Positions 11,617 to 22,233 of a DNA stretch of 64,000 bases are shown piece by piece (position 1 is the first letter of the stretch; every line of letters starts with the position of its first letter). The notes under the pieces are model-generated. The model saw only the letters and a list, made by a program, of their open reading frames with translations, was not told where the DNA came from and did not search any database. Source of the stretch: Pogostemon cablin (lineage: Eukaryota; Streptophyta; Magnoliopsida; Lamiales; Lamiaceae). The DNA is taken from contig CM042970.1 of NCBI GenBank assembly GCA_023678885.1, forward strand, positions 4,256,355 through 4,320,354. The letters run 5' to 3'. The translations under genes and the position numbers were made by a program.

Positions 11617-12900
11617 TGTAACATCCCATAAAATTTCACACGTATATTTATTTGTGGACCAATTCTTAAAGGCCCAAGACAAGCTTATAACCATATCCAG
11701 CCCAATTGTTTTCCCAAACCACATGAATGAGAATGGATAAATCATATTTGAAACTTTCTTTATTAAAGAAGATTTATTCTTTCCCAAAAATTAAAATGTC
11801 ACTTTTATTTATTTCTTCAAGGAAGATATTCCCCTGCTAATCAACCCCCAAAATTAACTCTCCTAACTAAGGAAAGTTTGACATTTTTACGCATCCCTTC
11901 TTCTAGGGTTTTTGTTCAGCCGTCCAAGTATAAATTCAATCATTCTATTGCATTCTTACTCCCTACTTACGATTTTCTTTTCACGCGGCTGCACATAGAG
12001 AGATGGTAACAGTTCCTTTAATCATTTTTTCTACTTTTTATCGATAAAACCATAATCCCTTTCATCCACAACCCTATATTTTTTAAATTAGATCATAGTA
12101 TTACGTATGTTGAATAGTGACGTTTAGTTGTGTGATTATAGGCTTCGAAAAAGAGTCAGAGCGTGACGTGTAGTACTCGAATTTAAACTTCACGTGGTTA
12201 AGTTGGGGATTTTCTCATCTTATATGTATAAATTGCTTCATATGTGATAGTTTATATTAATTGAAATATTATTATCATGTTGTGATTTTATTTAAAGTAT
12301 TTGAATTGGTATATGCAATATGGGTTTTGGACCGTAATGGTGTCTTACAAATATCACGAGTAACGAATTACGATGTCGTATCTTTTATGTCATGGATAAT
12401 TGACCGAAAGATGCCTTATCAATATGTTTGGAATGTATTGTAAGTGATTTAAATTATTGCACATGAATTATTTAACTTGTATAAGTATGATTAATCTTCA
12501 CTGAGCTGTGATTGCTCACCCCTATATTTACCTCCTTTCAGATTAAGCGTGGTGAGGAAACTTAATAAAATTTAAAATAAAACTGCAGCTTACTATGCGC
12601 TGCGTACTTTCATATTTTTATTTAAGCTTTTGAGTTTTAATTCGTGGTACTATGCTTTCGGAATTAGTTTACACAATTGGTTATGAATATTAAAGACGTG
12701 AGATTGTTTAATGATATGATTTAGTATTACAAGTTCTTTGTTGGTCGGATTTGATTTCGTATTATTGACAGTATTGTGGAGTGAGATGGTGGCTATGTTA
12801 GCCTTATTACCGTTCTGCAGGCTTTTGGGAAAATTTGAGCATACATGCATTAGAGTCTTCATGGCACTCATAGTAGGTTAGTGTTAATATTTTTTAAAAT
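11617..12900 (+). mobile_element. LTR-like fragment with TGTAACATCCC start
   Basis: TGTAACATCCCATAAAATTTC at 11617 is the kind of start seen in LTRs of plant Gypsy chromoviruses (Tekay/Del type). Further in, GCTCACCCC and CCTTTCAGATTAAGCG (12520-12550) also recall these LTRs. The right end and a target duplication could not be fixed and no internal domain follows, so it is either a solo LTR or a remnant. Confidence 0.4.
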
Positions 12901-14910
12901 TAATACCTATCTTCTTATAGTGATTGGAAGTTGTCGGATGTAGTAAAACTCATGTTTGCAGCTATTTCTGGTTTGAACATTTGTGTGGATTAGTTGGTAA
13001 TGGGTTAGTATTAACTATTAAATTATTAAAATTTTAATAGTTGTTGTTAGATAAACAGTCGGTCGGTGGTGGTGTTAGTGTGTTAATTAAATTCAATGAC
13101 GTGTTTGGATTTGGGATTGCTTAAATTGATTACATGTCCATTGAATAAAAATTTTAAATATTTATGTGGGGTAGCAAATGGTTAACACCAATCACTTTAT
13201 TTAGTTAAGAGATAGTTACTATCCACTACACTCCCTAAGTGAAATTAACTTGTAGATACATTCAAAATTAAATCTTACTACTAACTACAAAATATAAGTG
13301 TATATTTTCCATTTTGTCCAAATTTTTGTATTAACAAAAAAAAATGTGTAATCTTCCAATTCTTAAAAAAAATCCCACGATTTTTTCTCCCTAATTTTCG
13401 AACCCACGTTATGGGGTGCCGATTGCATTCTTTGTAAATGTTGTATCCCCCCCCCCCCCATTGATATCGCCAATATCACACAATCCAGGAGATTTTCACA
13501 TCGGTTCGTGAAGGGTTTTAATCCCAATCGAGATTACAAAAATTGAATCATCAAAATTCGACATCGATTGTATCGTTGGAGTGTGCATTTTGTGTAAAAG
13601 AGGAATACCCGCCCCTTCATCTCGGTTGTATCCTTTGATTTTGGGGATTATCATATCAGTTAGATTAAGGTTTTAATCCCAATCGAAGGTCGAGGAATTG
13701 GATAATAGGACACGAAGTTGAATAGGCCACGCAGAAACCGACGAAGAATAGGCGACGAAGTTGAATTGCATCACCATGTTTACACCTCATAAAATTTTTC
13801 ACACATAGTATATGCGTAATTTTGTATGAAATAAATTTGTATGGTAGAAACCCTTGAATTCGATTGGGGATTTAATATTTTTATCTAATTAGTTCAATTA
13901 TTCTTTGGGCATTCAATTTGGGTAACTCATCTTGTGCGCATGTCTTGGTATTTGCAATCAGATGTGATAATTATATTAACCATGTTAATGTAGAACATCA
14001 GTGGTGAAATTATGTATAAATCCTTGGTTAATTTTGAATTATGTGAAATTTTAATGTTATGTTAAATCATTCAATTATGCATTATGTGTATTTTTTCGGT
14101 TGTGGGATCTTTGCATGTTGTGCAAAGTTTAGAAGTTATGGGTTTTGATTTACGTAGTATGTTAATTTCGTTGGTTATAGGTGTCTGATTGATGATGTTT
14201 TCATGAATTTTGATCCAAAGAGTGCTATTGTACTTTTGATGCAATTGGTGCAAAGTTGGATGTTATCATTATGCTGCAAAGTTTGTTAGCGTGTTGTTGT
14301 GTAAGTTGCGATTATGCATTTAGTGAAGAATTGATTGTGTATTTAGGGTTCCCAGTGATGTTGCATCTCATGAAGAATTCTTTGCGTATTTATGGATGAA
14401 TGAAAAATGCATTAAGTGACGAATTACCGTGGGAAATGCATGTTAATTAGTGACGAATTTCTGCAGTAATCTTTGATTAAATTTCCTGTTTGTGAAGAAT
14501 TGTGATGGTATTTTGTGTATATTTCTACAATTGCTTCGAAATTCGCTTATCTGGGGCAGTTGATGCAAAATTGTCTTCATTTTAGTAACGAATTTACGCA
14601 TTTGCTACAAACCTTGCTTAATTTTGTGTATTTCTATAGTTGTTTGAACTTTACTTAATCCGTGGAAAATAATTATGCATTTAGTAAAGAATTTATGATA
14701 TACTTTATTTTAGATTAATAAAATAAATTAGTTTAAATATATTTTATTATTATTATGGACAAAATATTTATGTTAATTAAATACTTTAGTTAAATTATTA
14801 ATTTATATAATTGTTTGTGTTTTCTTTTTGCCCGTGTGTTACATGATATTCATTATTTTTTATTTTAGATATATTTATAACTTAAATAATGTTGTATATA
14901 TAATTATAAA
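12901..14910. other. Intergenic DNA, no gene seen
   Basis: Includes a run of 12-13 C residues at about 13447. Apart from this, the sequence is AT-rich, without coding potential or delimited repeats that I can defend. Confidence 0.4.
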
Positions 14911-14913
14911 TAG

Positions 14914-15120
14914 TACTCCCTCCGGCCACTTACAAGGTACTCGTTTTCTTTTTGCGCATGGATTAAGGAGTATTATTATTATATGTAAAGTGGGTAGTTG
15001 TATTAGAGGGAAGTGGTGAGCCACATGATGTATTTTTTTACCAAATAAGAAAAATGGATACCTTTGAAGTGGACGACCAAAATGATAAAATGGATACCTT
15101 GTAAGTGGCCGAAGGGAGTA
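14914..15120. mobile_element. Stowaway-like MITE
   Basis: TA-flanked element with ends CTCCCTCCGGCCACTTAC and its inverse GTAAGTGGCCGAAGGGAG, about 205 bp. The TA target and CTCCCTCC termini are characteristic of Stowaway (Tc1/mariner-mobilised) MITEs. Confidence 0.9.
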
Positions 15121-15599
15121 TAATATTTATGTTAAATAAATATTTTTATAAATATTATTTTTTTTAGTAGAAGCTTTACAGTAATTAAAAAAATTAGAGT
15201 AATTAATTTCTAAATGTTGTCTTATAATAAAATGAAAAGAGTGTAATTTATTTATTTATTTTAAATGGTGGATTTATTTTTTATTCAATATATTATAATA
15301 TTTAGATAATTATTTTCATGAAATAATTAATCGAATAAAGACTTATCAGAGTATTTTGTAGATAAGAATAAATATTTTGAAGATATATAATAGTGATATA
15401 ATAATACATGTTAATATATAATAATAAAATTAGTGATGAATTTCTGTGGATGCTGCGAAATATGGTATTACTTGCACGGAATGCAAGAATTATAGTTGTA
15501 TTCTACAAAATATGCATTTACAAAGTTTCTGCAAAAAATTTTTACCTAATTTCTGGTAATTTCTGTCTAATGTCAAATTTATTTCTGCAAATGAAATAA

Positions 15600-16215
15600 T
15601 GGGACGTGCAAGAAAGTCCAACAAAAGGAAACCCCGCAACTCCAAATGTGAAGGTGATTTATGAGCTGCTCAATGTAGCTTTTTATAGTTTTAATTCAGT
15701 TTACTTCATATATTGAGATGGTCGACTCTCGTATACTTATTCATATTATTACCTTAACTTTGGTAATATTTAACAAAAATCATTATTCATTAGGGAAAAA
15801 AACCCAAAGGAGTACGATGCTTCTTCTGACTTTGAAATGGATCCAAATTCAAGGAGTAAACATCGTGGTGAAGGTATGTTTAAAATCTGCTGAAGCAAAT
15901 AAGTCTGTAAAATCATAATTAAAATGTTTATCTACTCTAGTATGTTGTTAGTTAAATTTGAAAGGTTACTAACTTACATATGTGGAAATACATTCATATG
16001 CAGAAACTTCAACAAGGAAATTAAGAAGTTTAATATTGAAAGCTCCAAACTCCAAATGTGAAGGTATTTAATGAGCTGCTCAATGTAGCTATTTTTATTT
16101 TTAATTCAATTTATCTCATATATTGAGATGGTCGACTGCCATGTATTGATTCATATTTTTGCCTTAAATTTGGTTATTTTTAACCCAAATCATTGTTCAT
16201 TATGGAAAATATGTC
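15600..16215 (+). repeat. Segment with two diverged copies of an exon-like motif
   Basis: About 15640-15800 and 16048-16212 are diverged direct copies, sharing CTCCAAATGTGAAGGT, GAGCTGCTCAATGTAGCT and ATATTGAGATGGTCGACT. Each copy, and an intervening block ending at 15870, looks like a short lysine/arginine- and serine-rich coding stretch followed by a GT donor-like site. This could be the remains of a gene with duplicated exons. No family is recognised and no intact gene model can be built. Confidence 0.4.
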
Positions 16216-17489
16216 ATGTGGATGCAATCATGCAAGAGAGATTGAATGAATAATTGCTGCAACAAGATACAACATAGCATCCAAACACTTAACTGTGCTT
16301 ATTTACAAATTGAAAACCAAACCACGTTCATTAATTCATCTAACATATTTATTTAAAATGCTTGGATGTTAAATTTTGTGTTTAGTAAAGTATTAACAAA
16401 TGTTGTATATTAGTGCTACATTATTAATTACAAAGGCTAGATAAAGAACAATTAATGGATATAGGATATACATAAACTATTATGAGATGATAATGGGGTT
16501 CTAAATTTATGGAAGACGTTTTGTTCAATTATTCTTTATTCTCTTGACTTCCCAAATGCATATTGTAAGGGCTACAGTGAGCAAAGAAAAGGAGACAACA
16601 GCGACACACAATATCCACTTTGTCTGATTACAATGAACGGTGCTTAGAAATTTTGAAGAATAACAGAGGGAATAAAGCGGATACTCACAAGATGATGAAT
16701 GTAGAGTAAGAGCTCTAGTTTTACAACCTATTTTATTGTAGATCAGAATTATAAGGGATGCATGTAGAGTAAGAGCTCTAGTTGCAGACATATTCCAGAC
16801 AGTTCTGGGTTATAATTTGTTGGTTGATTATCCATAAATTTTCTGTCTGTTATAGGTGAACATGCCATCCAGTAGCGGGAAGCAGAGAACGTAACTATTG
16901 GTTTACGAAGAAGATGAGGACTTAATATATGCATACTGATACGGTATGTTCAGAGGAGTGCTATAGGAACTTTTAAATATGTGATAGGTCTTAACTAGAG
17001 CATTTTCTTCCTTAACTTGTTTATCGTATCACAAATCCTCAGACAGATTAGACCATCTACTATTTGGTATGATAGCTGAAATAAAAATAATTTATTAAAT
17101 TATGGAAGTCTATGCGATAAGTATGAATATGTTTTAGCACGTCGTCACTCTATACGCAACTTGCTGCTTAACACAGGAAGGAGAATGTGGAAATTCACTT
17201 GTTGGTCTGCACGTGGGCATAGGAGAAAAAAAAAGAAGGAAAAACTTAATAACATTTTAAGAGGAGAACACTTGTTACGTAATCAACAAGCATTAAGAAA
17301 TGCATTGAGAAGTTTCTCAAAGTTAGTATGACACTATTTCTAGAATGAAGAAGCAGAGGCTGAAATGCATGCATATACTTATGTCCATGGATAGTGAATA
17401 TTATGTGAAGTGGTACTCTCAATGCATCAGCAACATGAGCATGCCCTGAATAAGCAGGTTTACACAATCAGATAAGTGAAACTAATCAA
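16216..17489. other. Intergenic DNA, no supported gene
   Basis: A short direct duplication (ATGTAGAGTAAGAGCTCTAGTT at about 16697 and 16761) is the only clear structure. Small open frames on the minus strand around 16525-17467 lack domains. Confidence 0.4.
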
Positions 17490-17696
17490 TACTCCCCCCG
17501 TCCACTTCTAAGGTGTCCAATTTACTATTTTTGGGGTCCGGTTCAAAGGTATCTATTTTTCCTATTTAGTAAAAAAGTACACAATATGACCCACCACTTC
17601 CCTTTAATTCAACTACCCACTTTACATATAATAATAATACTCCTTAATCCACGGGTAAAAAACAAACGGACACCTTAGAACCGGATGGAGAGAGTA
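17490..17696. mobile_element. Stowaway-like MITE
   Basis: TA-flanked, ends ACTCCCCCCGTCCACTTCTAAG and AACCGGATGGAGAGAGTA. Its interior is closely similar to the MITE at 20315-20507 (shared AGTAAAAAAGTACACAATATG and CCCACCACTTCCCT), so both belong to one subfamily. Confidence 0.9.
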
Positions 17697-18915
17697 TTAT
17701 TCAACAGTTTGGGAGAGTTTTCGGCACATTTTAGATGCTCAGCCAATCTGGCTACAGATTAAGTAAAGATATTGAATTTCTAATCACCATATTTTCCTTA
17801 CAGTCAATAATTTTCTGTTAAATCATTTTTTTTATTGAGTTGATAAAGCAAAGAGCCTAAAAGGGAAGAAAAATTGATCACGGTGAAGACGATAACACAA
17901 AAGGCCTATGTAGCTGCCAACACAACGAAAGCAGAGTAAAATCTTTATCTGGAAAAGTTGAAAGCCTTAAAAACACATAGAGTAATATGTAGATAGAGAG
18001 TGGCTTACACGTTCAGTAAAAACGATTTCTTTGAAAAAGCATTTGAGAATCTCTCATGAGCTCCTAATCTTCTCTGTTATTATCACAATGATAAATTTCA
18101 CAAAAGGAAATATTTTCATGTTGATCTTACAAGAGGATTATTGGATATCAAAGGTATTTAACTCAAAACACTATATACTGAATGAACATATTTGCACACT
18201 TAATATCCTCTTGGGAATTCTCATAATCATATCGAATTTGTTACTACTATTTATATACATATACATTCCCAATTGAAATAAACATCTCATATTTTTAGCA
18301 GTAGCTAAATTAAAAGAAAGATTAACCATCTGAAAGCAAAAAAACAAGAACACATAAATCATACCCATGTTAGTATCCACTTGCAACCTCAACCTCCTCT
18401 CTCCGCCTTCCTGCAAATATTTCAACAAATACAACAATGTCATATTAGTACTTTGGCAAGCCCATACCCAGAACAAGAAGAATAGCAGAAGCTAAACCTG
18501 GTGTGGAATCCGAGTCCCTCCCTTCTATATTCGCTTTCCCTTTCAGTTATCATAAGGGTGAATTCCATTGCACAAGGAATAGAGCATATGATATGACATT
18601 TTGAATAAACTAAATTTTGTTCTGTCCAATCCTCTCCTACACTGCACGTGAATTTTCCTCAACTGTTCATGTGAATAGCCAGGAGAAATTCCTCTCTTCA
18701 GTTTAAGTTCCTTTCACTATTCACGTGAATGATGATATTCTTCTCTTCGGTGAATTTTCTTTTGACAATAGTGATTTCATTGTAACACTTCTCACTAATT
18801 TAGTACTCCTCTTCCAAAATATCGTTCATTTCTTCTTTGAACGATATGGGATAGTGAGAGTACTACAATTTTAAAATGAGAGCGAAAATTATTTTAAAAA
18901 AGAGGAGGCGGGTGA
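17697..18915. other. Region upstream of the FAS1-domain gene, no gene seen
   Basis: Short open frames on both strands here have no recognisable domain. The last few hundred bases should include the promoter and 5' untranslated region of the FAS1-domain gene at 19088; no TATA box could be assigned with confidence. Confidence 0.4.
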
Positions 18916-19087
18916 GTGCAAACAAAGCAACGCAGTGGAAGCCAGTTGACCAACCTACGTGGATTTACGATTCTACCCTTCAAATCTTTCACAGTAACCT
19001 TTTCTTTCCTTCCCTTTCCTTCCTGCAACTGTAGATTCGTCACCATCATTTTAGATTTTACTTACCACTTCTTTCTCTACTGCCCAA

Positions 19088-19603
19088 ATGATGAGGAGAA
19101 GAAGAAGAAAAATTGGGTGTATGAAGCAGATTCATTATCCAGTGAAACTGGTGTGCATAATCCTCGCCCTTTCATTCGCCATCATACAGATCTTCGCCAG
19201 CTCTAAAATTAAATCAGAAACCGTCATAATCGGCGAATTAGGGGAAACGGTCATCGAGATGTTACCTAAAGATCTGGCCTTCACTCTGTTTCTGCCGTCC
19301 GAAGAAGCAATTCAGCGCGATTTGAGATTGGATCGGAACGACACCGATTCAGACGCACTACTGACGCGAGTGTTGGGATTCGCAGCCGTGCCGAGGTGGA
19401 TTTCTTCGGCGGAATTGGATGTTGGGAAGCAGAAATTATACGTTTCGATATCGGGATTCGGCTTGCATGTATCGAAGGATTTGAATGGAATGGTGGTAGT
19501 TAATGGAGTAGTTTCAGAGAGGGTGGATTTGAAAATGGGGAAGATTTTAGTGCATGTTATGAATGGGGTGGTGATGGATTCTGAATTCGAGCAATCAGTG
19601 TAG
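19088..19603 (+). CDS. Short FAS1 (fasciclin-like) domain protein
   Basis: Intronless open frame of 171 codons. A basic N-terminus (MMRRRRRK) is followed by a hydrophobic stretch at about residues 20-37, a signal peptide or type II membrane anchor. The remainder looks like a single FAS1 fold: TLFLPSEEAIQRDL near residue 70 matches the H1 region (TVFAP-NEAF type), LLTRVLGFAAVPRWISS follows, and KILVHVMNGVVM near the C-terminus matches the H2-type end. FAS1 domains act in cell adhesion and cell-wall organisation; classical fasciclin-like arabinogalactan proteins also have proline/alanine-rich glycosylation regions and often a GPI signal. Both are absent, so it belongs with the small atypical members. 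Met1 or Met2 could be the start; Met12 would shorten the basic tail. Family call is fairly safe, function is not known. Confidence 0.75.
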   Translation: MMRRRRRKIGCMKQIHYPVKLVCIILALSFAIIQIFASSKIKSETVIIGELGETVIEMLPKDLAFTLFLPSEEAIQRDLRLDRNDTDSDALLTRVLGFAAVPRWISSAELDVGKQKLYVSISGFGLHVSKDLNGMVVVNGVVSERVDLKMGKILVHVMNGVVMDSEFEQSV

Positions 19604-20105
19604 GGCGAAGATGAAGATGATGAAGGGGATGGATTGAATTAGGATGGGCGATTGTAGTTTGCGGTGGTTTGATTGCCAACGGCGGTGTCCATAGACAGAA
19701 ACATGAAAGCTTATTCTTGAGGTTTCTCTTCAAACAGGCTTTGGTGCTAATGGAATATTAGTAAATTCTTCAACCATCGCTTTTGAAATCCACACTGGAT
19801 TTAATTTCGACTCTTGAATTTTTATTTTTATAAGTCTTTTCTCAGTGTGTTAAGAAAATTTTTTTTTTTTTTAAATGTACTATTCGTCCCTTGGTAATTA
19901 TTTTAAAATTATAGTATTCTTTTAGAAATAAATTAAATAATAAAGTGGGTTAGAGGTATTATGAAGAAATGATTTTTTTTTTAAATAAAGTGTATGAGAA
20001 ATTGTAATTATTATGATTTTTTTTTTTAAGGGGAAAACTTTTATGAAAAAAATCAAAATGAAAATGGTGAAAACAAATAAAATTAAAATTAAAGCATTCG
20101 TGGCA
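19604..20105. other. 3' flank of the FAS1-domain gene
   Basis: AT-rich and presumably includes the 3' untranslated region. No other gene seen. Confidence 0.4.
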
Positions 20106-20127
20106 TTTTTATAATAATAATAATGTG

Positions 20128-20314
20128 GTAGGGCTGGTAAAAAAAATTTAAAAATTGCAAAAATCGGCTGTACCGAATTATACCGCATCGCTATATACAA
20201 TTATTTAGATAAACTGCAATTTGTAATTAAAAGGAAAACTTCACCACACTTTATGGTGCGGTTTCATTTCCATGGCTAAAACTGCATCGACTGCACCGCT
20301 AGTTTTTATTGTTG
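20128..20314. mobile_element. Fragment of a small non-autonomous DNA transposon
   Basis: Starts TAGGGCTGGTAAAAAAAATT, a common terminus of plant hAT-like non-autonomous elements, and carries alternating CGGTTT/ACCGCA-type subterminal motifs (TACCGCATCG, GGTGCGGTTT, CTGCACCGC). The matching right terminus was not found; the sequence runs directly into the next MITE. Confidence 0.35.
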
Positions 20315-20507
20315 TACTCCCTCCGTCCGCTTCTAAGGTATCCATTTTACTCTTCAAAGATATCTATTTTCCCTATTTAGTAAAAAAGTACACAATATGG
20401 CCCACCACTTCCCTCTAATACAACTACTCACTTTACATATAATAATAATACTCCTTAATCCACGTGTAAAAAATAAATAGATACCTTAGAACCGGACGTA
20501 GGGAGTA
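20315..20507. mobile_element. Stowaway-like MITE
   Basis: TA-flanked, ends CTCCCTCCGTCCGCTTCTAAG and its imperfect inverse ending GGACGTAGGGAG. Close relative of the 17490-17696 element. Confidence 0.92.
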
Positions 20508-20709
20508 TTACATTTATACATATTAGTATTCAAGTAGTTTAGTCATTAATTATTAGTTGTTCACCCACTCTTTCAATAAAAAAGAAATTCGATTAATGTT
20601 GTTATCCTACACTCTTACCGTGTGTTGCAGCTTATTTTCTTCTTATTTCAATTTTTATCTTTCTTATTTCTCTCTAATCCATGTAGCTAGATAGAATCTC
20701 AACTAATTA

Positions 20710-20925
20710 GTGCCCGCATAGGCAGCTCAACTAGTTAAGTAAGAGGACAAAGATCACAAATGACCAAAGATCGAACCTTACCCATAGCATGGGAGCAATC
20801 TCTTATTTGGGAAGCACCAAGGCACCTAGGGTGGGCGATTCCACCTTTGCACAAATCCCAACAAGCTAGTCTAACCTTCCATCTATGTATTGGATTAAGG
20901 ATTACAAACATCTTCACAAGACTAC
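20710..20925 (+). mobile_element. Possible tRNA-derived SINE
   Basis: GGCAGCTCAACTAGTTAAGTAAG near 20720 is A-box-like and AGATCGAACCTTA near 20768 is a diverged B-box (GGTTCGANNCC). Length and position beside MITEs fit a SINE, but both boxes deviate from consensus. Confidence 0.4.
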
Positions 20926-20936
20926 AAGATATTGAT

Positions 20937-21157
20937 TACTCTCTCCGTCCCGCCCAAATAATATTATTTTACTATATTGAACGTTCCATCCAAATTGCAC
21001 TATTTTCCTCTTTTAGTAAAAAAAAAAAGTCCATCAATAGCCCACCAATACCCATCACATCTCTCTAATACACATACCAATTTTACATAAAATAATAATA
21101 CTCCTTAATTTACGTGCAAAAGACAAATGCACCTCTTTATCCCGGACAGAGGGAGTA
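20937..21157. mobile_element. Stowaway-like MITE
   Basis: TA-flanked, ends CTCTCTCCGTCCCGCCCAAA and TTTATCCCGGACAGAGGGAG, about 220 bp, with the AATAATACTCCTTAATYTACG interior shared by other MITEs in this window. Confidence 0.9.
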
Positions 21158-22233
21158 TATATTTATATAGGCGACTATCAGTAAAACCATTCAAAACTAG
21201 CCGAAATCTTTTAAAATCACATAAACAATGTTGCTTAAAAAATCACATTTTAAATTTGATTACTAAACCAAATTGTACATAACAATTCAATTTAAATTAT
21301 TACATAGAAAAAGCCGTAAAACTGCACCTGGGAGTAATATTATAACCGCATGCTTTTATGAATAGAACGGATGTATTAGGGTAAAATATTATATAACCAC
21401 ATGATGAAACTAGTTACTAGAGATTTCCAAAAATAATAATTATGCTTTTATACCAACTTTAATGCAATAAACGAAAATTCTTTTATCATATCGTTAAAAA
21501 TTTTCTTAGTCGGGTTTAACTTTTCATTTAAATTATTTTCAATTTTTCATCTTCCATATGAATTGTTTATTAAAAAATTTCATAGAAAGTATAAAGTATT
21601 CTTTACTTTTCACTAAACAAGTACTAATTTTTGTTAAAAATGTTATTATTTCAAATATCTGACCGGCCAAAGAATAATGGTATGGCTAATGAATCCAAGA
21701 GAGATTATTGACCCATGTCTCACGAAGCACAAATGATAGATCAATGTGCTGTTCTTTATCAATTGATCTAGAAATTCCATGAAACTAAAATGTCTTAACA
21801 AATGGAGTAAACTACCAGTCTACAAGTTTATACCCGCAAATTATATTCCAGAAAAAAAAAAAAAAAACAGCATTTCTCCAGCAACTTATGTTTTTCTAAC
21901 TAAATCAATATTATACTGATTTTACCAAAATTCTAGAAAACTAGTACACACAGGAGAGAGAGGGAGAAAGAGACTTGATTCATTCAGATATTGATTAGTA
22001 AAAGCCAATGATATGCATCTAAGCAGGCAAATCTAAAGTCCTACTACATATGAAGAACGAAAGATTTTTATATGAATTTGCAAAATTCATGCAATTTTGG
22101 ATCAGAAAAACCGATTAGAACATCAAAAACTTGATCGAACAATATGCATCACCCCCACATTGCAGTGTTGGTAACTCGTGTTTAAGATTGGAATATCACA
22201 AAAAAACTAATTCTCTAAAGAAAGATTCTGTGT
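21158..22233. other. Intergenic DNA and RPN8 3' flank
   Basis: AT-rich with no coding potential. The part nearest 22233 is expected to hold the RPN8 3' untranslated region. Confidence 0.4.

Noticed and set aside
13446..13459. Poly-C run
   Set aside because: Simple sequence; may also be inaccurate in length because of sequencing.
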